Shown piece by piece: positions 55,155-64,000 of a stretch of 64,000 bases of DNA. The stretch is from the NCBI RefSeq assembly GCF_007677725.1, contig NZ_VEDF01000001.1:1-64000 (forward strand), written 5' to 3'. Within the stretch, counting starts at the first letter, position 1, and each line of letters opens with the position of its first letter. This DNA comes from Pseudomonas sp. URMO17WK12:I11. GTDB lineage: Bacteria; Pseudomonadota; Gammaproteobacteria; Pseudomonadales; Pseudomonadaceae. Below the pieces are notes generated by a model that ran no database searches, was not told the origin of the DNA, and worked only from the letters and a program-made list of their open reading frames with translations. The position numbers and the translations under genes are program-made.

Positions 55155-55188
55155 GTCACCTCTTTAAGCCAAAGGCGCTGGAATACTC

Positions 55189-57381
55189 ATGTCGGACCGT
55201 TTCGAACTCTACCTTACCTGCCCCAAAGGCCTGGAAGGCCTGCTCGCTGATGAAGCCCGGGGCCTGGGCCTCGACGATGTACGCGAGCACACCTCGGCCA
55301 TTCGCGGCGTCGCCGATATGGAAACCGCTTACCGCCTGTGCTTGTGGTCGCGTCTGGCCAACCGCGTGTTGCTGGTGCTAAAGCGCTTCGCCATGAAAAA
55401 CGCCGACGATCTGTACGATGGTGTACACGCCCTCGATTGGGCGGATCACCTCGCCGCCGACGGTACCCTGGCCGTGGAGTTCAGTGGTCATGGCTCGGGC
55501 ATCGACAACACCCACTTCGGTGCGCTCAAGGTCAAGGACGCCATCGTCGACAAGTTGCGCAACCGCGAAGGCCTGCGTCCTTCGGTAGAAAAGATCGACC
55601 CGGATGTGCGCGTGCACCTGCGCCTGGATCGCGGTGAGGCGATCCTCTCCCTCGACCTGTCCGGCCACAGCCTGCACCAGCGCGGTTACCGCCTGCAGCA
55701 AGGTGCCGCGCCGCTCAAGGAAAACCTGGCGGCGGCGGTGCTGATCCGCGCCGGCTGGCCACGCATGGCCGCGCAGGGCGGGGCGCTGGCGGACCCGATG
55801 TGCGGCGTGGGTACGTTCCTGGTGGAGGCGGCGATGATCGCCGCCGACATCGCGCCCAACCTCAAGCGTGAGCGGTGGGGTTTCACTGCCTGGTTGGGCC
55901 ACGTGCCAGCCACCTGGCGCAAGGTTTTCGAGGAGGCCCAAGCCCGCGCCCAAGCGGGCCTGGCCAAGCCGCCGCTGTGGATCCGTGGCTACGAAGCCGA
56001 CCCGCGGCTGATCCAGCCAGGGCGCAACAACGTCGAACGTGCCGGCCTTGCCGACTGGATCAAGATCTACCAGGGTGAGGTGGCCAGCTTCGAGCCGCGT
56101 CCGGACCAGAACCAGAAGGGCCTGGTGATCAGCAACCCGCCCTACGGCGAGCGTCTGGGTGATGAAGCCAGCCTGCTGTACCTCTACCAGAACCTCGGTG
56201 AGCGCCTGCGCCAGGCGTGCATGGGCTGGGAGGCTGCGGTGTTCACCGGTGCCCCGGAGCTGGGCAAGCGCATGGGCATTCGCAGCCACAAGCAATATGC
56301 CTTCTGGAACGGCGCCTTGCCGTGCAAGCTGTTGCTGTTCAAGGTGCAGCCCGACCAGTTCGTGACCGGCGAGCGCCGCGAAAACCAGGGCGACCACGCA
56401 CAGCAGCGTCCACAGGGCGCGCCGGCCAGCGAGCCGGCACGTCTTTCCGAAGGCGCACAGATGTTCGCCAACCGCCTGCAGAAGAACCTCAAGCAATTGG
56501 GCAAATGGGCGCGCCGCGAGCAGGTCAGCTGCTACCGTCTGTACGATGCCGACATGCCAGAATATGCCCTGGCGGTCGACCTGTACCAGGACTGGGTCCA
56601 CGTACAGGAATATGCTGCGCCGCGATCCATCGACCCGGACAAGGCCCAGGCACGCCTGCTCGATGCCCTGGCGGCCATTCCCCAGGCCTTGAACATCGAC
56701 CCGCAGCGCGTGGTGCTCAAGCGCCGCGAGCGTCAGAGCGGTACCCGCCAGTATGAGCGCCAGGCCACTGAAGGGCGCTTCCAGGAAGTCAGCGAAGGCG
56801 GCGTCAAGCTGTTGGTCAACCTCACCGACTACCTCGATACTGGCCTGTTCCTCGACCACCGCCCGATGCGTATGCGTATCCAGCGCGAAGCTGCCGGCAA
56901 GCGTTTCCTCAACCTGTTCTGCTACACCGCCACGGCCACCGTGCATGCGGCCAAGGGCGGGGCGCGCAGCACCACCAGCGTCGACTTGTCGAAAACCTAC
57001 CTGGACTGGGCGCGGCGCAACTTGGCGCTGAACGGGTTCTCCGAGCGCAATCGCCTGGAGCAGGGTGATGTGATGGCCTGGCTGGAAGCGCATCGCGACA
57101 GCTACGACATGATTTTCATCGACCCACCGACCTTCTCCAACTCCAAGCGCATGGAAGGCGTGTTCGATGTGCAGCGCGACCATGTCCAGCTGCTCGACCT
57201 GGCCATGGCGCGTCTGGCGCCGGGCGGGGTGCTGTACTTCTCCAACAATTTCCGCAAGTTCCAGCTCGATGAACACATCAGCACGCGCTATGCGGTGGAG
57301 GAAATCAGCGCGCAGACCCTGGATCCGGACTTCGCGCGCAACAACCGTATCCACCGTGCCTGGCGCCTGCAGCTGCGCTGA
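55189..57381 (+). CDS. rlmL: 23S rRNA methyltransferase RlmKL (G2445 m2G and G2069 m7G)
   Basis: A bifunctional enzyme modifying two guanines of 23S rRNA. It is 730 aa. The N-terminal half (RlmL) has a THUMP domain (~45-155), DPMCGVGTFLVEAAM (SAM site) and NPPYGERLGD. The C-terminal half (RlmK) has LDHRPMR, NLFCYTATATVHAAKGG (SAM site) and DPPTFSNSKRM. Both active sites look complete. ATG 55189 is preceded by a weak GGCGCTGG site and a long structured leader, which suggests post-transcriptional control. Confidence 0.96.
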   Translation: MSDRFELYLTCPKGLEGLLADEARGLGLDDVREHTSAIRGVADMETAYRLCLWSRLANRVLLVLKRFAMKNADDLYDGVHALDWADHLAADGTLAVEFSGHGSGIDNTHFGALKVKDAIVDKLRNREGLRPSVEKIDPDVRVHLRLDRGEAILSLDLSGHSLHQRGYRLQQGAAPLKENLAAAVLIRAGWPRMAAQGGALADPMCGVGTFLVEAAMIAADIAPNLKRERWGFTAWLGHVPATWRKVFEEAQARAQAGLAKPPLWIRGYEADPRLIQPGRNNVERAGLADWIKIYQGEVASFEPRPDQNQKGLVISNPPYGERLGDEASLLYLYQNLGERLRQACMGWEAAVFTGAPELGKRMGIRSHKQYAFWNGALPCKLLLFKVQPDQFVTGERRENQGDHAQQRPQGAPASEPARLSEGAQMFANRLQKNLKQLGKWARREQVSCYRLYDADMPEYALAVDLYQDWVHVQEYAAPRSIDPDKAQARLLDALAAIPQALNIDPQRVVLKRRERQSGTRQYERQATEGRFQEVSEGGVKLLVNLTDYLDTGLFLDHRPMRMRIQREAAGKRFLNLFCYTATATVHAAKGGARSTTSVDLSKTYLDWARRNLALNGFSERNRLEQGDVMAWLEAHRDSYDMIFIDPPTFSNSKRMEGVFDVQRDHVQLLDLAMARLAPGGVLYFSNNFRKFQLDEHISTRYAVEEISAQTLDPDFARNNRIHRAWRLQLR

Positions 57382-57475
57382 TTGGACGAGGCGCATTGCG
57401 GGGCTAATGGCCAATAGCTATAACTGAGCTCAGGGCCCGAGAATTCGCAGGACGCTGACGTGACGAGATTGATCT

Positions 57476-59869
57476 ATGTCGAAGTGGGGCGTGCGTGCGA
57501 AGGTGTTGGGTTTCTGCAGCGAGACGATGGCTGCCTGGGCAGTGGCGCTGGTGGCGCTGGTTGCCGGCGCCCTGTTGTCGGCGGCCTTGGCCATGGCTGC
57601 GCAGGCGTTTTACAAACAACAGCTGCGCCAGCGCTTCGAGTTGCTGGCCAGCGAACGCCATAGCCGGATCGCCGAACGCTTCGGCGATCAGGAGCAACGC
57701 CTGGACGGCTTGCGGCGCTTCTTTACTTTCTCCAGCGAAATCACCCCAGCGGAATTCGATGGCTACGCACGGCCGTTACTGCAGCGCACCCAGGCCTATT
57801 CCTGGGCGCCGCGGGTCGAGGCGGCGCAGCGAGGCGATTTCGAGCGCCAGGCCAGTGCCTGGCTGGGCCAGCCCTACCAGATCCGAGAGCTCGACGACGC
57901 CGGGCACTGGCGACCTGCCACTGCGCGCGACCACTACTACCCGGTACTGTACGCCCAAGGTGATGCGGCGCAGCTGCAACCCTTTGGCCTGGACATGCGC
58001 AGCCAGTCGGCCCGCGAGCAGACGCTGCAGCGGGCACAACGTCCGGGTAGCATGGCCGTGTCGGTGCCAATCGATCTGCTGGATGTCGCGCCGCTGCATG
58101 TACGTGGACTTTTAATGGTCGCTCCGGTATTCCCTGCGACCCCAGTGGCGCAGACGCCAAGCGGGTATGTCATGGGCCTGCTCAACATGCGCCAACTGGT
58201 CACCGAAGACCTGCCCATCCCGGCCAATGACAACCTGGTGGTGCGCATCACCGACCCGAGCGGCGCTCAAGGCGGGGAAGTCCTGTTCGATTCAGGCAAC
58301 CCCATTGCGCCGCTGCCCATGCTCAGCAGTCAGTTGCTGCACCTGGCTGACCATCAGTATCAAGTCGATATTCGCCCAAGCCAGGCATTCGTGCAGGCCA
58401 ACCGGTCCACGGCGGCGCTGAGCGTCGGCCTGCTTGGCGGGCTCTTGAGCCTGCTGTTGAGCGTGCTGCTGTACAGTCTGTTCAGCCAGCGCCAGCGGGC
58501 CATGACCCTGGTCGAACAACGCACCCGGCAGTTGCGCGTCAGCGAACATTCGCTGCGTGAAACCCACGGGCAGCTGCGCAGCGTGCTGGATGCCGCCACG
58601 CAGGTCGCGATCATCGCGACCAACCTCAAGGGCGTGGTCAGCACCTTCAATGCCGGTGCCGAGCGCATGTTGGGCTATACGGCCAGCGAAGCGATCGGGC
58701 AGCTGAAGCTCGAGCAGTTGCTGCTGCCCGATGAGCTCAGTCTGCGCGCCCGCGCCCTGAGCGAGCGCTTCGGCTGCACCATCGCCGCCGGCCAGGCGAT
58801 GTTCGCCGAAAATATCCAGCGCAGCGGTGGCGAGCCTAGCGAGTGGACCCTGGTGCGCCGCGACGGCACGCAGTTGCTGGCCAATATGCTGGTGACTGCG
58901 GTCATCGATGAGCAAGGGCTGTGGGTCGGCTACCTGGCGATCTGCATCGATGTAACCGAGCGTCGCCGCGTCCTCGAAGCGCTCGCCCTGCGTGATCGCT
59001 TGCTGGAGAAACTCAGTGCCGAGGTGCCGGGCGGCATCTATCAGTACCAGCTCGACGCCGACGGGCATGTCTGTTTCCCCTACGCCAGCGCCGGGCTGTA
59101 CGACATCTACGAGATCGACCTGCAGCGGCTGCGCGAGGATGCTGCGGTGGTCTCGGAGCGGATTCATCCCGATGACCTGGAACAGGTCCAGCGTTCGATA
59201 CGCTATTCAGCCGAGCACCTCACGCCCTGGCGCGAGGAGTATCGCGTATGCCTGCCGCGTGCCGGCTTGCGTTGGGTACGCGGCGAAGCCACACCGGAGC
59301 TTGGCGAGAACGGCTGCACGCTCTGGCACGGCTACTTGACCGATATCACCGATCTGAAGGATGTCGAGGAGGAGCTTCGCGCGTTGTCGGTGACCGATGC
59401 GCTGACCGGCATCCATAACCGCCGCTATTTCCAGGAGCGGCTGAAGGTCGAACTCGACCGCGCCCAGCGCGATACGCAGGATCTGGCGGTGATCATGTTC
59501 GATATCGACCACTTCAAGCGCATCAACGACCAGTATGGTCATGCTGCCGGTGACCTGGTGCTGCGCCGCTTGTGTGAACGTATCACCCAGCGACTGCGCC
59601 GCACCGATGTGTTCTGCCGCTTGGGCGGCGAGGAATTCATGGTGTTGTGTCCCGGCAGCAGCGCCGAACAGGCGCGGCTGTTGGCCATGGAACTGTGGCA
59701 GAGCGTACGCGGCGTTCCGATAGAAGGTGTCGGCGAGGTCACCGCCAGTTTCGGCGTGGCCGGCTGGCGCCCAGGGGAGGGCGCCGATGCGCTGCTGCTG
59801 CGCGCCGATGCCGGCGTGTACGCCGCCAAGCAAGCCGGGCGCGACCGAGTCGAGGCGGAGCTGAGCTGA
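57476..59869 (+). CDS. CHASE-PAS-PAS-GGDEF diguanylate cyclase
   Basis: A 797-aa membrane sensor that should make cyclic-di-GMP. TM helix ~20-45; periplasmic CHASE domain (~75-300, with SWAPRVEAAQRGDFERQA); TM ~315-340; PAS domains at ~370-495 and ~515-635, the second of PAS_3/PAC type; GGDEF at 640-797. The active site is GGEEF, and RRTD five residues before it is an intact inhibitory I-site, so activity and product feedback are both likely. There is no EAL domain. It converges on dacB. The ligand is unknown. Confidence 0.93.
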   Translation: MSKWGVRAKVLGFCSETMAAWAVALVALVAGALLSAALAMAAQAFYKQQLRQRFELLASERHSRIAERFGDQEQRLDGLRRFFTFSSEITPAEFDGYARPLLQRTQAYSWAPRVEAAQRGDFERQASAWLGQPYQIRELDDAGHWRPATARDHYYPVLYAQGDAAQLQPFGLDMRSQSAREQTLQRAQRPGSMAVSVPIDLLDVAPLHVRGLLMVAPVFPATPVAQTPSGYVMGLLNMRQLVTEDLPIPANDNLVVRITDPSGAQGGEVLFDSGNPIAPLPMLSSQLLHLADHQYQVDIRPSQAFVQANRSTAALSVGLLGGLLSLLLSVLLYSLFSQRQRAMTLVEQRTRQLRVSEHSLRETHGQLRSVLDAATQVAIIATNLKGVVSTFNAGAERMLGYTASEAIGQLKLEQLLLPDELSLRARALSERFGCTIAAGQAMFAENIQRSGGEPSEWTLVRRDGTQLLANMLVTAVIDEQGLWVGYLAICIDVTERRRVLEALALRDRLLEKLSAEVPGGIYQYQLDADGHVCFPYASAGLYDIYEIDLQRLREDAAVVSERIHPDDLEQVQRSIRYSAEHLTPWREEYRVCLPRAGLRWVRGEATPELGENGCTLWHGYLTDITDLKDVEEELRALSVTDALTGIHNRRYFQERLKVELDRAQRDTQDLAVIMFDIDHFKRINDQYGHAAGDLVLRRLCERITQRLRRTDVFCRLGGEEFMVLCPGSSAEQARLLAMELWQSVRGVPIEGVGEVTASFGVAGWRPGEGADALLLRADAGVYAAKQAGRDRVEAELS

Positions 59870-59926
59870 GCGGGCTTGTGTGCGCGATCGCCGCGCATTC
59901 AAGGGCCGCTGTCGGCTAGCCCCGGT

Positions 59927-61390
59927 TCATTGCGCGGCTGCGGTGGCACCGTTGTTCAGCTTCGGCTGGCGATACAGCTCCAGCAGCACCTGATCGAGCA
60001 CCTGGCCGGCGCCCCAGGGCTTGGGATCGTTGAGAATCGCCGCCACCGCCCAGGTGTTGCCGTTGCTGTCGCGGCTGAAACCTGCAATGGCGCGCACGGT
60101 GTTGAGGGTGCCGGTCTTGATGTGCCCTTCACCGGTCATGGCAGTGCGCTTGAGCCGCTTGCGCATGGTGCCGTCCATGCCCACCAGCGGCATCGAACTG
60201 ATGAATTCGGCGGAGTACTTGCTGTTCCACGCCGCTTGCAGCATCGCTGCCATCTCGCGGGTGCTGACCCGTTCGGCGCGCGACAGGCCGGAGCCATTTT
60301 CCATTACCAGATGCGGTGCCGTGATGCCTTTCTTGGCCAGCCACTGGCGCACTACCCGCTGGGCCGCGCGGGCATCGTCGCCGTCGGCGTCGGTACGGAA
60401 CTGCGCGCCAAGGCTCAGGAACAACTGCTGGGCCATGGTGTTGTTGCTGTATTTGTTGATGTCGCGGATCACTTCGACCAAGTCTGGGGAGAATGCCCGG
60501 GCCAGCAGGCGCGTGCCTTTTGGAACGTTCTCGATACCGTCACGGCCCTGAATGCTGCCGCCCAGCTCGTTCCAGATTGCGCGCACTGCGCCGGCGGCGT
60601 AGGTCGGGTGGTCGAGCAGCGACAAGTAGGTCTGCGAGTTGCAGCCGTCGCCAAGCTGGCCTGTGACTGTGACGGTGACGCCATCGGCTTGCGGCACCGG
60701 GTTGTAGCGCACATCGCCGCTGCATTGCTTGGACGCCACGGCTTTGACCTGGTTATCGACACGAATGCTGGCGATCGGCGGCTCGACCGCCACGGTGACC
60801 TTGCCGCCGTCGTTGCGGGTGACGAAGCGCAGGGCCTTGAGGTTGACCATCAGTGAGTCGGGTTTGACCAGGAACGGCTTGTTGACGTCACCGCCGTCGT
60901 CGTTGAACTGGGGCAGGTTGGGCTGCACGAAATGGCTGCGGTCCAGCACCAGGTCGCCGGTCACGGTGCGTACGCCGTTGGCGCGCAAATCACGCATCAG
61001 CAGCCAGAGCTTTTCCATGTTCAGCTTGGGGTCGCCGCCGCCCTTGAGGTAGAGGTTGCCATTGAGGACACCGTTGCTCAGGGTGCCATCGGTGTAGAAC
61101 TCGGTTTTCCACTGGAACGTCGGCCCCAGCAGTTCGAGCGCGGCGTAGGTGGTGACAAGCTTCATGGTCGAGGCAGGGTTGACCGATACATCGGCATTGA
61201 ACACCGTCGCGGTACCCGGGCCGTTGAGTGGCAGCATCACCAGCGACAGGGCGTTGTCCTGCAGCTTGTTGGCCTTCAATGCCTGCTGAACCTTCGGCGG
61301 CAGGCTGGTGTTGACGGGGGCCGCGTGGCTGGCCATGGCCAGCGGTAGCAACAGGCTGGCGAGAACGAGGGGGCGGAGCTTTTTGATCAT
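59927..61390 (-). CDS. dacB: D-alanyl-D-alanine carboxypeptidase/endopeptidase (PBP4 type)
   Basis: A periplasmic class C penicillin-binding protein of 487 aa that trims peptidoglycan peptides. The signal peptide ends ASHAAP. Catalytic motifs: SxxK in NPASTMKLVTT (~residue 73), SxN in YSNNTMAQQ, and KTG in HIKTGTLNTVRAIAG. The inserted domains between SxxK and SxN are typical of PBP4. ATG 61390 was chosen by the signal peptide; the open frame runs 33 codons further upstream. It is divergent from yggL. Confidence 0.95.
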   Translation of the reverse strand: MIKKLRPLVLASLLLPLAMASHAAPVNTSLPPKVQQALKANKLQDNALSLVMLPLNGPGTATVFNADVSVNPASTMKLVTTYAALELLGPTFQWKTEFYTDGTLSNGVLNGNLYLKGGGDPKLNMEKLWLLMRDLRANGVRTVTGDLVLDRSHFVQPNLPQFNDDGGDVNKPFLVKPDSLMVNLKALRFVTRNDGGKVTVAVEPPIASIRVDNQVKAVASKQCSGDVRYNPVPQADGVTVTVTGQLGDGCNSQTYLSLLDHPTYAAGAVRAIWNELGGSIQGRDGIENVPKGTRLLARAFSPDLVEVIRDINKYSNNTMAQQLFLSLGAQFRTDADGDDARAAQRVVRQWLAKKGITAPHLVMENGSGLSRAERVSTREMAAMLQAAWNSKYSAEFISSMPLVGMDGTMRKRLKRTAMTGEGHIKTGTLNTVRAIAGFSRDSNGNTWAVAAILNDPKPWGAGQVLDQVLLELYRQPKLNNGATAAAQ

Positions 61391-61577
61391 AAGAATTGGA
61401 TGCCCTACGGACGAGGGAAAATGACATTGGGGCTGTAAGAGATGATCACCCCAGTACGAAATATAGAGCGCATTATGCCCCAAGCGCACCCTACATGCGC
61501 CACGTTCGACGGAAAAGCGCCTTTGTAGCGTGGAAACTGGTAAAGTGCCGCGCGTTATTACTTAAGAGGATTGTTTC

Positions 61578-61922
61578 ATGGCTACCAACCGTTCCCGTCG
61601 TCTGCGCAAGAAACTCTGCGTCGATGAATTCCAGGAGCTGGGTTTCGAACTGAACCTGGGTTTCAAGGAAGACCTGTCCGACGAAGCCATCGATGCCTTC
61701 CTCGACGCGTTCCTGGCTGAAGCCATGGACGCCAACGGCCTGGACTACGTCGGCGGCGATGACTTTGGTCTGGTCTGCCTGGCCAACCGTGGCTCGGTCA
61801 GCGAAGAGCAACGCGCTGCCGTTGAAGCCTGGCTCAAAGGCCGTAGCGAGCTGACCAGCATTGAAGTCAGCCCGCTGCTCGATGCCTGGTATCCGGAAAA
61901 GCCGATCAACCCGGCTTCCTGA
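61578..61922 (+). CDS. yggL: YggL/DUF469 family protein
   Basis: A 114-aa small cytoplasmic protein beginning MATNRSRRLRKKLCVDEFQ, the family hallmark. DUF469/YggL proteins have been tied to 50S ribosomal subunits (recalled); function is not settled. GAGG lies 8 bp before ATG 61578, and a TAAAGT -10-like sequence is at 61541. It converges on the hybrid kinase, sharing a hairpin at 61930-61956. Confidence 0.93.
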   Translation: MATNRSRRLRKKLCVDEFQELGFELNLGFKEDLSDEAIDAFLDAFLAEAMDANGLDYVGGDDFGLVCLANRGSVSEEQRAAVEAWLKGRSELTSIEVSPLLDAWYPEKPINPAS

Positions 61923-61929
61923 TGCACAT

Positions 61930-61956
61930 GAGCGACGCCCTGCGCGGGCGTCGCTC
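61930..61956. terminator. shared hairpin between yggL and the hybrid kinase
   Basis: The perfect 11-bp stem GAGCGACGCCC / GGGCGTCGCTC closes a 5-nt loop exactly in the convergent gap. The T-tract is poor on both sides, so it may act more as an mRNA end-stabiliser. Confidence 0.7.
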
Positions 61957-61958
61957 GT

Positions 61959-64000
61959 TCAAGCCTGGGCCAGTTCCTCGGCCAGCGCTTTCTCCACGCG
62001 GCGCATGTGCCGTGCCAACGCCTGTCGCAGCAGCTTTAGTCGCTGCACGGACAGTTGCTCGTTCTCGAAAGCCTCACAGACTGTCATCAGCTTCTTCGCC
62101 TCCAGCACGCGTGCCGCGCTGAGGATCTTGTGTGCCTGCTCACGGATCTGCGCTGCTTGCTGCTCAGGGTCCAGGCGCATGAGGGTGCTCAAGTCCTCAC
62201 CGAGGCTGGCGTGAGCGGCGGCCAGGAAATACCTGCGGTTGTGTGGATCGTGGCCAACGATACTGGCCAAGCCTGCCAGGTTGATCGGTGCGCCAGTCGC
62301 GCGCTTGCGCTGCGGTGCGACCTTGGCAAGGTGCTGGCTGAGCGTACGCAGGCTGATGGGCTTGAGCAGGCAGTCATCCATGCCCGCAGCGAGACAGCGC
62401 TGGCGCACTTCCGGTTGCGCATTGGCCGTGTACCCTAGGATCACGCAGCGCGGCCGACCCTTTTGCCGCTCCTCGCTGCGTACGGCGGTGGCCAGCTGGT
62501 AGCCGCTCATGTGCGGCATACTGCAATCGAGGATCAGCACGTCGAAGGCTGTTTGTCGCCATTTGTGCAAGCCTTCCCGGCCATCGCTGGCACTGGCGTG
62601 GGTCAGGCCCAGGTAGCCCAGCTGCTGGGCCATCAACATGAGGTTGGCCGGATGGTCGTCGACGACCAATACCCTGAGCTCGGCAGACGGAGCCTCGATC
62701 TCCTCAATGTCTGGATCCGTCACGTTCGGCGGGGCGACGCGTTCCACGGGTAGCGTCAGCTGTACCCGTGTGCCGAATTGCGCAACGCTCTTGATGGCCA
62801 GGTTCCCACCCATCATCTCGCTGAGGCTGCGGCAGATGGCCAGCCCCAGCCCTGTACCCGCGCGTGCGCCCTGGCTGTTGGGGTTGGCCTGTACGAAAGG
62901 ATTGAACACGCGCTGCAGATCGTCATCATCAATGCCGATGCCGCTGTCGCGAACCTCCAGCTCCAATGTACTCGGCAGACCCGCGCCTGCTTCGCGCAGG
63001 CCCAGGCTTACCTGCACCTGGCCGTGTTCGGTGAACTTGATGGCGTTGCTGATCAGATTAGACAGAATCTGCTTGAAGCGCAGTGGGTCGAGCAGCACGT
63101 GAGTGCGTGTGTCCGGATTGATGCACAGGTTGAGGGTCAGGCCCTTCTGCCGCGCCTGGCCGTCGAACACGCGGCCAACCGACTCCACCAGAGCTGCAGG
63201 GTCGACGGCTTGCGGCGTGAGCGACAAATGCCCTGACTCGATGCGCACGATGTCCAGGATGTCGCCGATCAAGCCCAGCAGGTCGCTGGCCGACTGGTGC
63301 GCGACGTCCAGCGAAGCTATATCGACCTGACCCTCGCGGGCGCGTCTGACAGCCAGCTCGAGCATGCCGATGACGGCGTTCATGGGGGTGCGAATCTCAT
63401 GGCTGATGGTGGCCAGGAAGGTGCTCTTGGCGCGGTTGGCGTCATCGGCCAGGCGCTTGGCTTCGCGCAGATCCTGCACCAGCTTGCGCCGATCGGTGAT
63501 ATCGATCCAGCCGCCGATGATGCCTTGCACTTCGCCCAGCGAGTCATGATAGGGCAGGATCCAGTGGTAAATGGTGATCTCGCCGTCTTTGAGCTGCAAC
63601 GGACGGTCGATGATCAGCGGCGTACCATCGGCCATGACCTGCTCGTAATCGGCCTGGATCTGGCGGTTGTTCGCCGGGCTGGCGAAAGCGTGTTGCGCCA
63701 CCGGTTTGCCGATCACCTGGTCGAGGCTGGCTTGCACAGCTTCCAGGTAGCTGGCGTTGCAGCTTTGCAGCAGGCCCTGGCGATCGCGCACGTACATCGG
63801 ATGCGGCGTGCCATTGAGCAGCGTGCTCATGAACGCCAGCTGGTCGCTCAGTGCCCGCTCGGCACGCTGGCGCTGGCGAATCTGCCCGCGCAGGCGCGCA
63901 TTCCAGAGCAAGGCCAGCAGCAATAGCAGGCCACTGCCGAGCAGCACTTGCAGGATCAGGCGGCGCAGGCCCAGCCAACTGCTGTCCTCGTGGCCATCGT
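61959..64000 (-). CDS. hybrid sensor histidine kinase, N-terminus outside the window
   Basis: An unorthodox BvgS/EvgS-like kinase; 680 codons are visible and the frame stays open to the window edge, so the sensor part is missing. From the left-over N-terminus: TM helix (LILQVLLGSGLLLLLALLW), PAS domain with PAC end (IIGGWIDITDRR), HisKA with SHEIRTPMNAVIGM, HATPase with NLISNAIKFTEHG and GTGLGLAICRSLSEMMGG, a receiver with VVDDHPAN and phospho-Asp in LILDCSMPHMSG, and a C-terminal Hpt with AHKILSAARVLEAKKL. This gives a full H-D-H relay. Homologues often carry two periplasmic solute-binding domains. The cognate response regulator is not visible. Confidence 0.93.
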   Translation of the reverse strand, partial: DGHEDSSWLGLRRLILQVLLGSGLLLLLALLWNARLRGQIRQRQRAERALSDQLAFMSTLLNGTPHPMYVRDRQGLLQSCNASYLEAVQASLDQVIGKPVAQHAFASPANNRQIQADYEQVMADGTPLIIDRPLQLKDGEITIYHWILPYHDSLGEVQGIIGGWIDITDRRKLVQDLREAKRLADDANRAKSTFLATISHEIRTPMNAVIGMLELAVRRAREGQVDIASLDVAHQSASDLLGLIGDILDIVRIESGHLSLTPQAVDPAALVESVGRVFDGQARQKGLTLNLCINPDTRTHVLLDPLRFKQILSNLISNAIKFTEHGQVQVSLGLREAGAGLPSTLELEVRDSGIGIDDDDLQRVFNPFVQANPNSQGARAGTGLGLAICRSLSEMMGGNLAIKSVAQFGTRVQLTLPVERVAPPNVTDPDIEEIEAPSAELRVLVVDDHPANLMLMAQQLGYLGLTHASASDGREGLHKWRQTAFDVLILDCSMPHMSGYQLATAVRSEERQKGRPRCVILGYTANAQPEVRQRCLAAGMDDCLLKPISLRTLSQHLAKVAPQRKRATGAPINLAGLASIVGHDPHNRRYFLAAAHASLGEDLSTLMRLDPEQQAAQIREQAHKILSAARVLEAKKLMTVCEAFENEQLSVQRLKLLRQALARHMRRVEKALAEELAQA

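Overview
The window is chromosomal DNA of a Pseudomonas, most likely of the P. putida group. GC content is high. OprF, SigX, RMF, the tRNA-Asp pair and the cmaX-crfX-cmpX-sigX-oprF string are typical of the genus. From memory, the order pepN / sbcDC / gdhB / ppsR-ppsA / rraA / sigX-oprF / nasST / pyrD-rmf-rlmKL follows P. putida chromosomes. No phage, integron, IS element or CRISPR array was found; almost everything is core genome.

Layout. 1-360: two identical tRNA-Asp genes and a terminator. 0.4-12.5 kb: a DUF2242 lipoprotein, an AraC regulator behind a degenerate nitrilase-fold protein, fadH, a PLP-dependent deaminase/desulfhydrase, cytochrome b561 and DUF1853, then a tightly overlapping run nadK-metallophosphatase-rhomboid-DUF1315-DUF2797. 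12.5-20.2 kb: pepN, a YCF48/MMPL pair, a small acidic protein and a lactonase-like propeller. 20.2-25.7 kb: sbcD-sbcC-GST on the minus strand. 25.7-26.6 kb: a lower-GC islet with an orphan RHS-core protein, the only clearly accessory gene. 26.6-33.4 kb: a complete moxR-DUF58-DUF4381-batA-batBC-batD operon. 33.5-43.6 kb: the 180-kDa NAD-glutamate dehydrogenase, ppsR/ppsA and an alpha/beta hydrolase. 43.7-48.3 kb: rraA and the envelope-stress cluster cmaX-crfX-cmpX-sigX-oprF. 48.3-53.2 kb: nitrate assimilation control and uptake (nasS-nasT-nasA plus a phosphatase-kinase fusion). 53.2-57.4 kb: pyrD, rmf (minus) and rlmKL. 57.4-64 kb: a CHASE/PAS/GGDEF cyclase, dacB, yggL and a hybrid sensor kinase cut by the window end.

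How the parts work together. The nas block reads as a full control circuit. Sigma-54 type promoters precede nasS and nasA. The nasA leader carries two hexaloop hairpins of the type bound by ANTAR proteins, and the second is mutually exclusive with an intrinsic terminator. NasS/NasT would therefore control read-through into nasA and the kinase. The reductase genes that stand between oprF and this kinase in P. aeruginosa (recalled) are absent here. Two structured leaders flank the pyrD-rlmKL region: the rmf leader, which fits the known Pseudomonas rmf RNA motif, and a run of four perfect hairpins just upstream of rlmKL that I cannot assign to a known RNA. These leaders, the RHS islet, the nitrilase homologue lacking its catalytic residues, and a 28-codon ORF overlapping the AraC gene end are the items most worth a second look.
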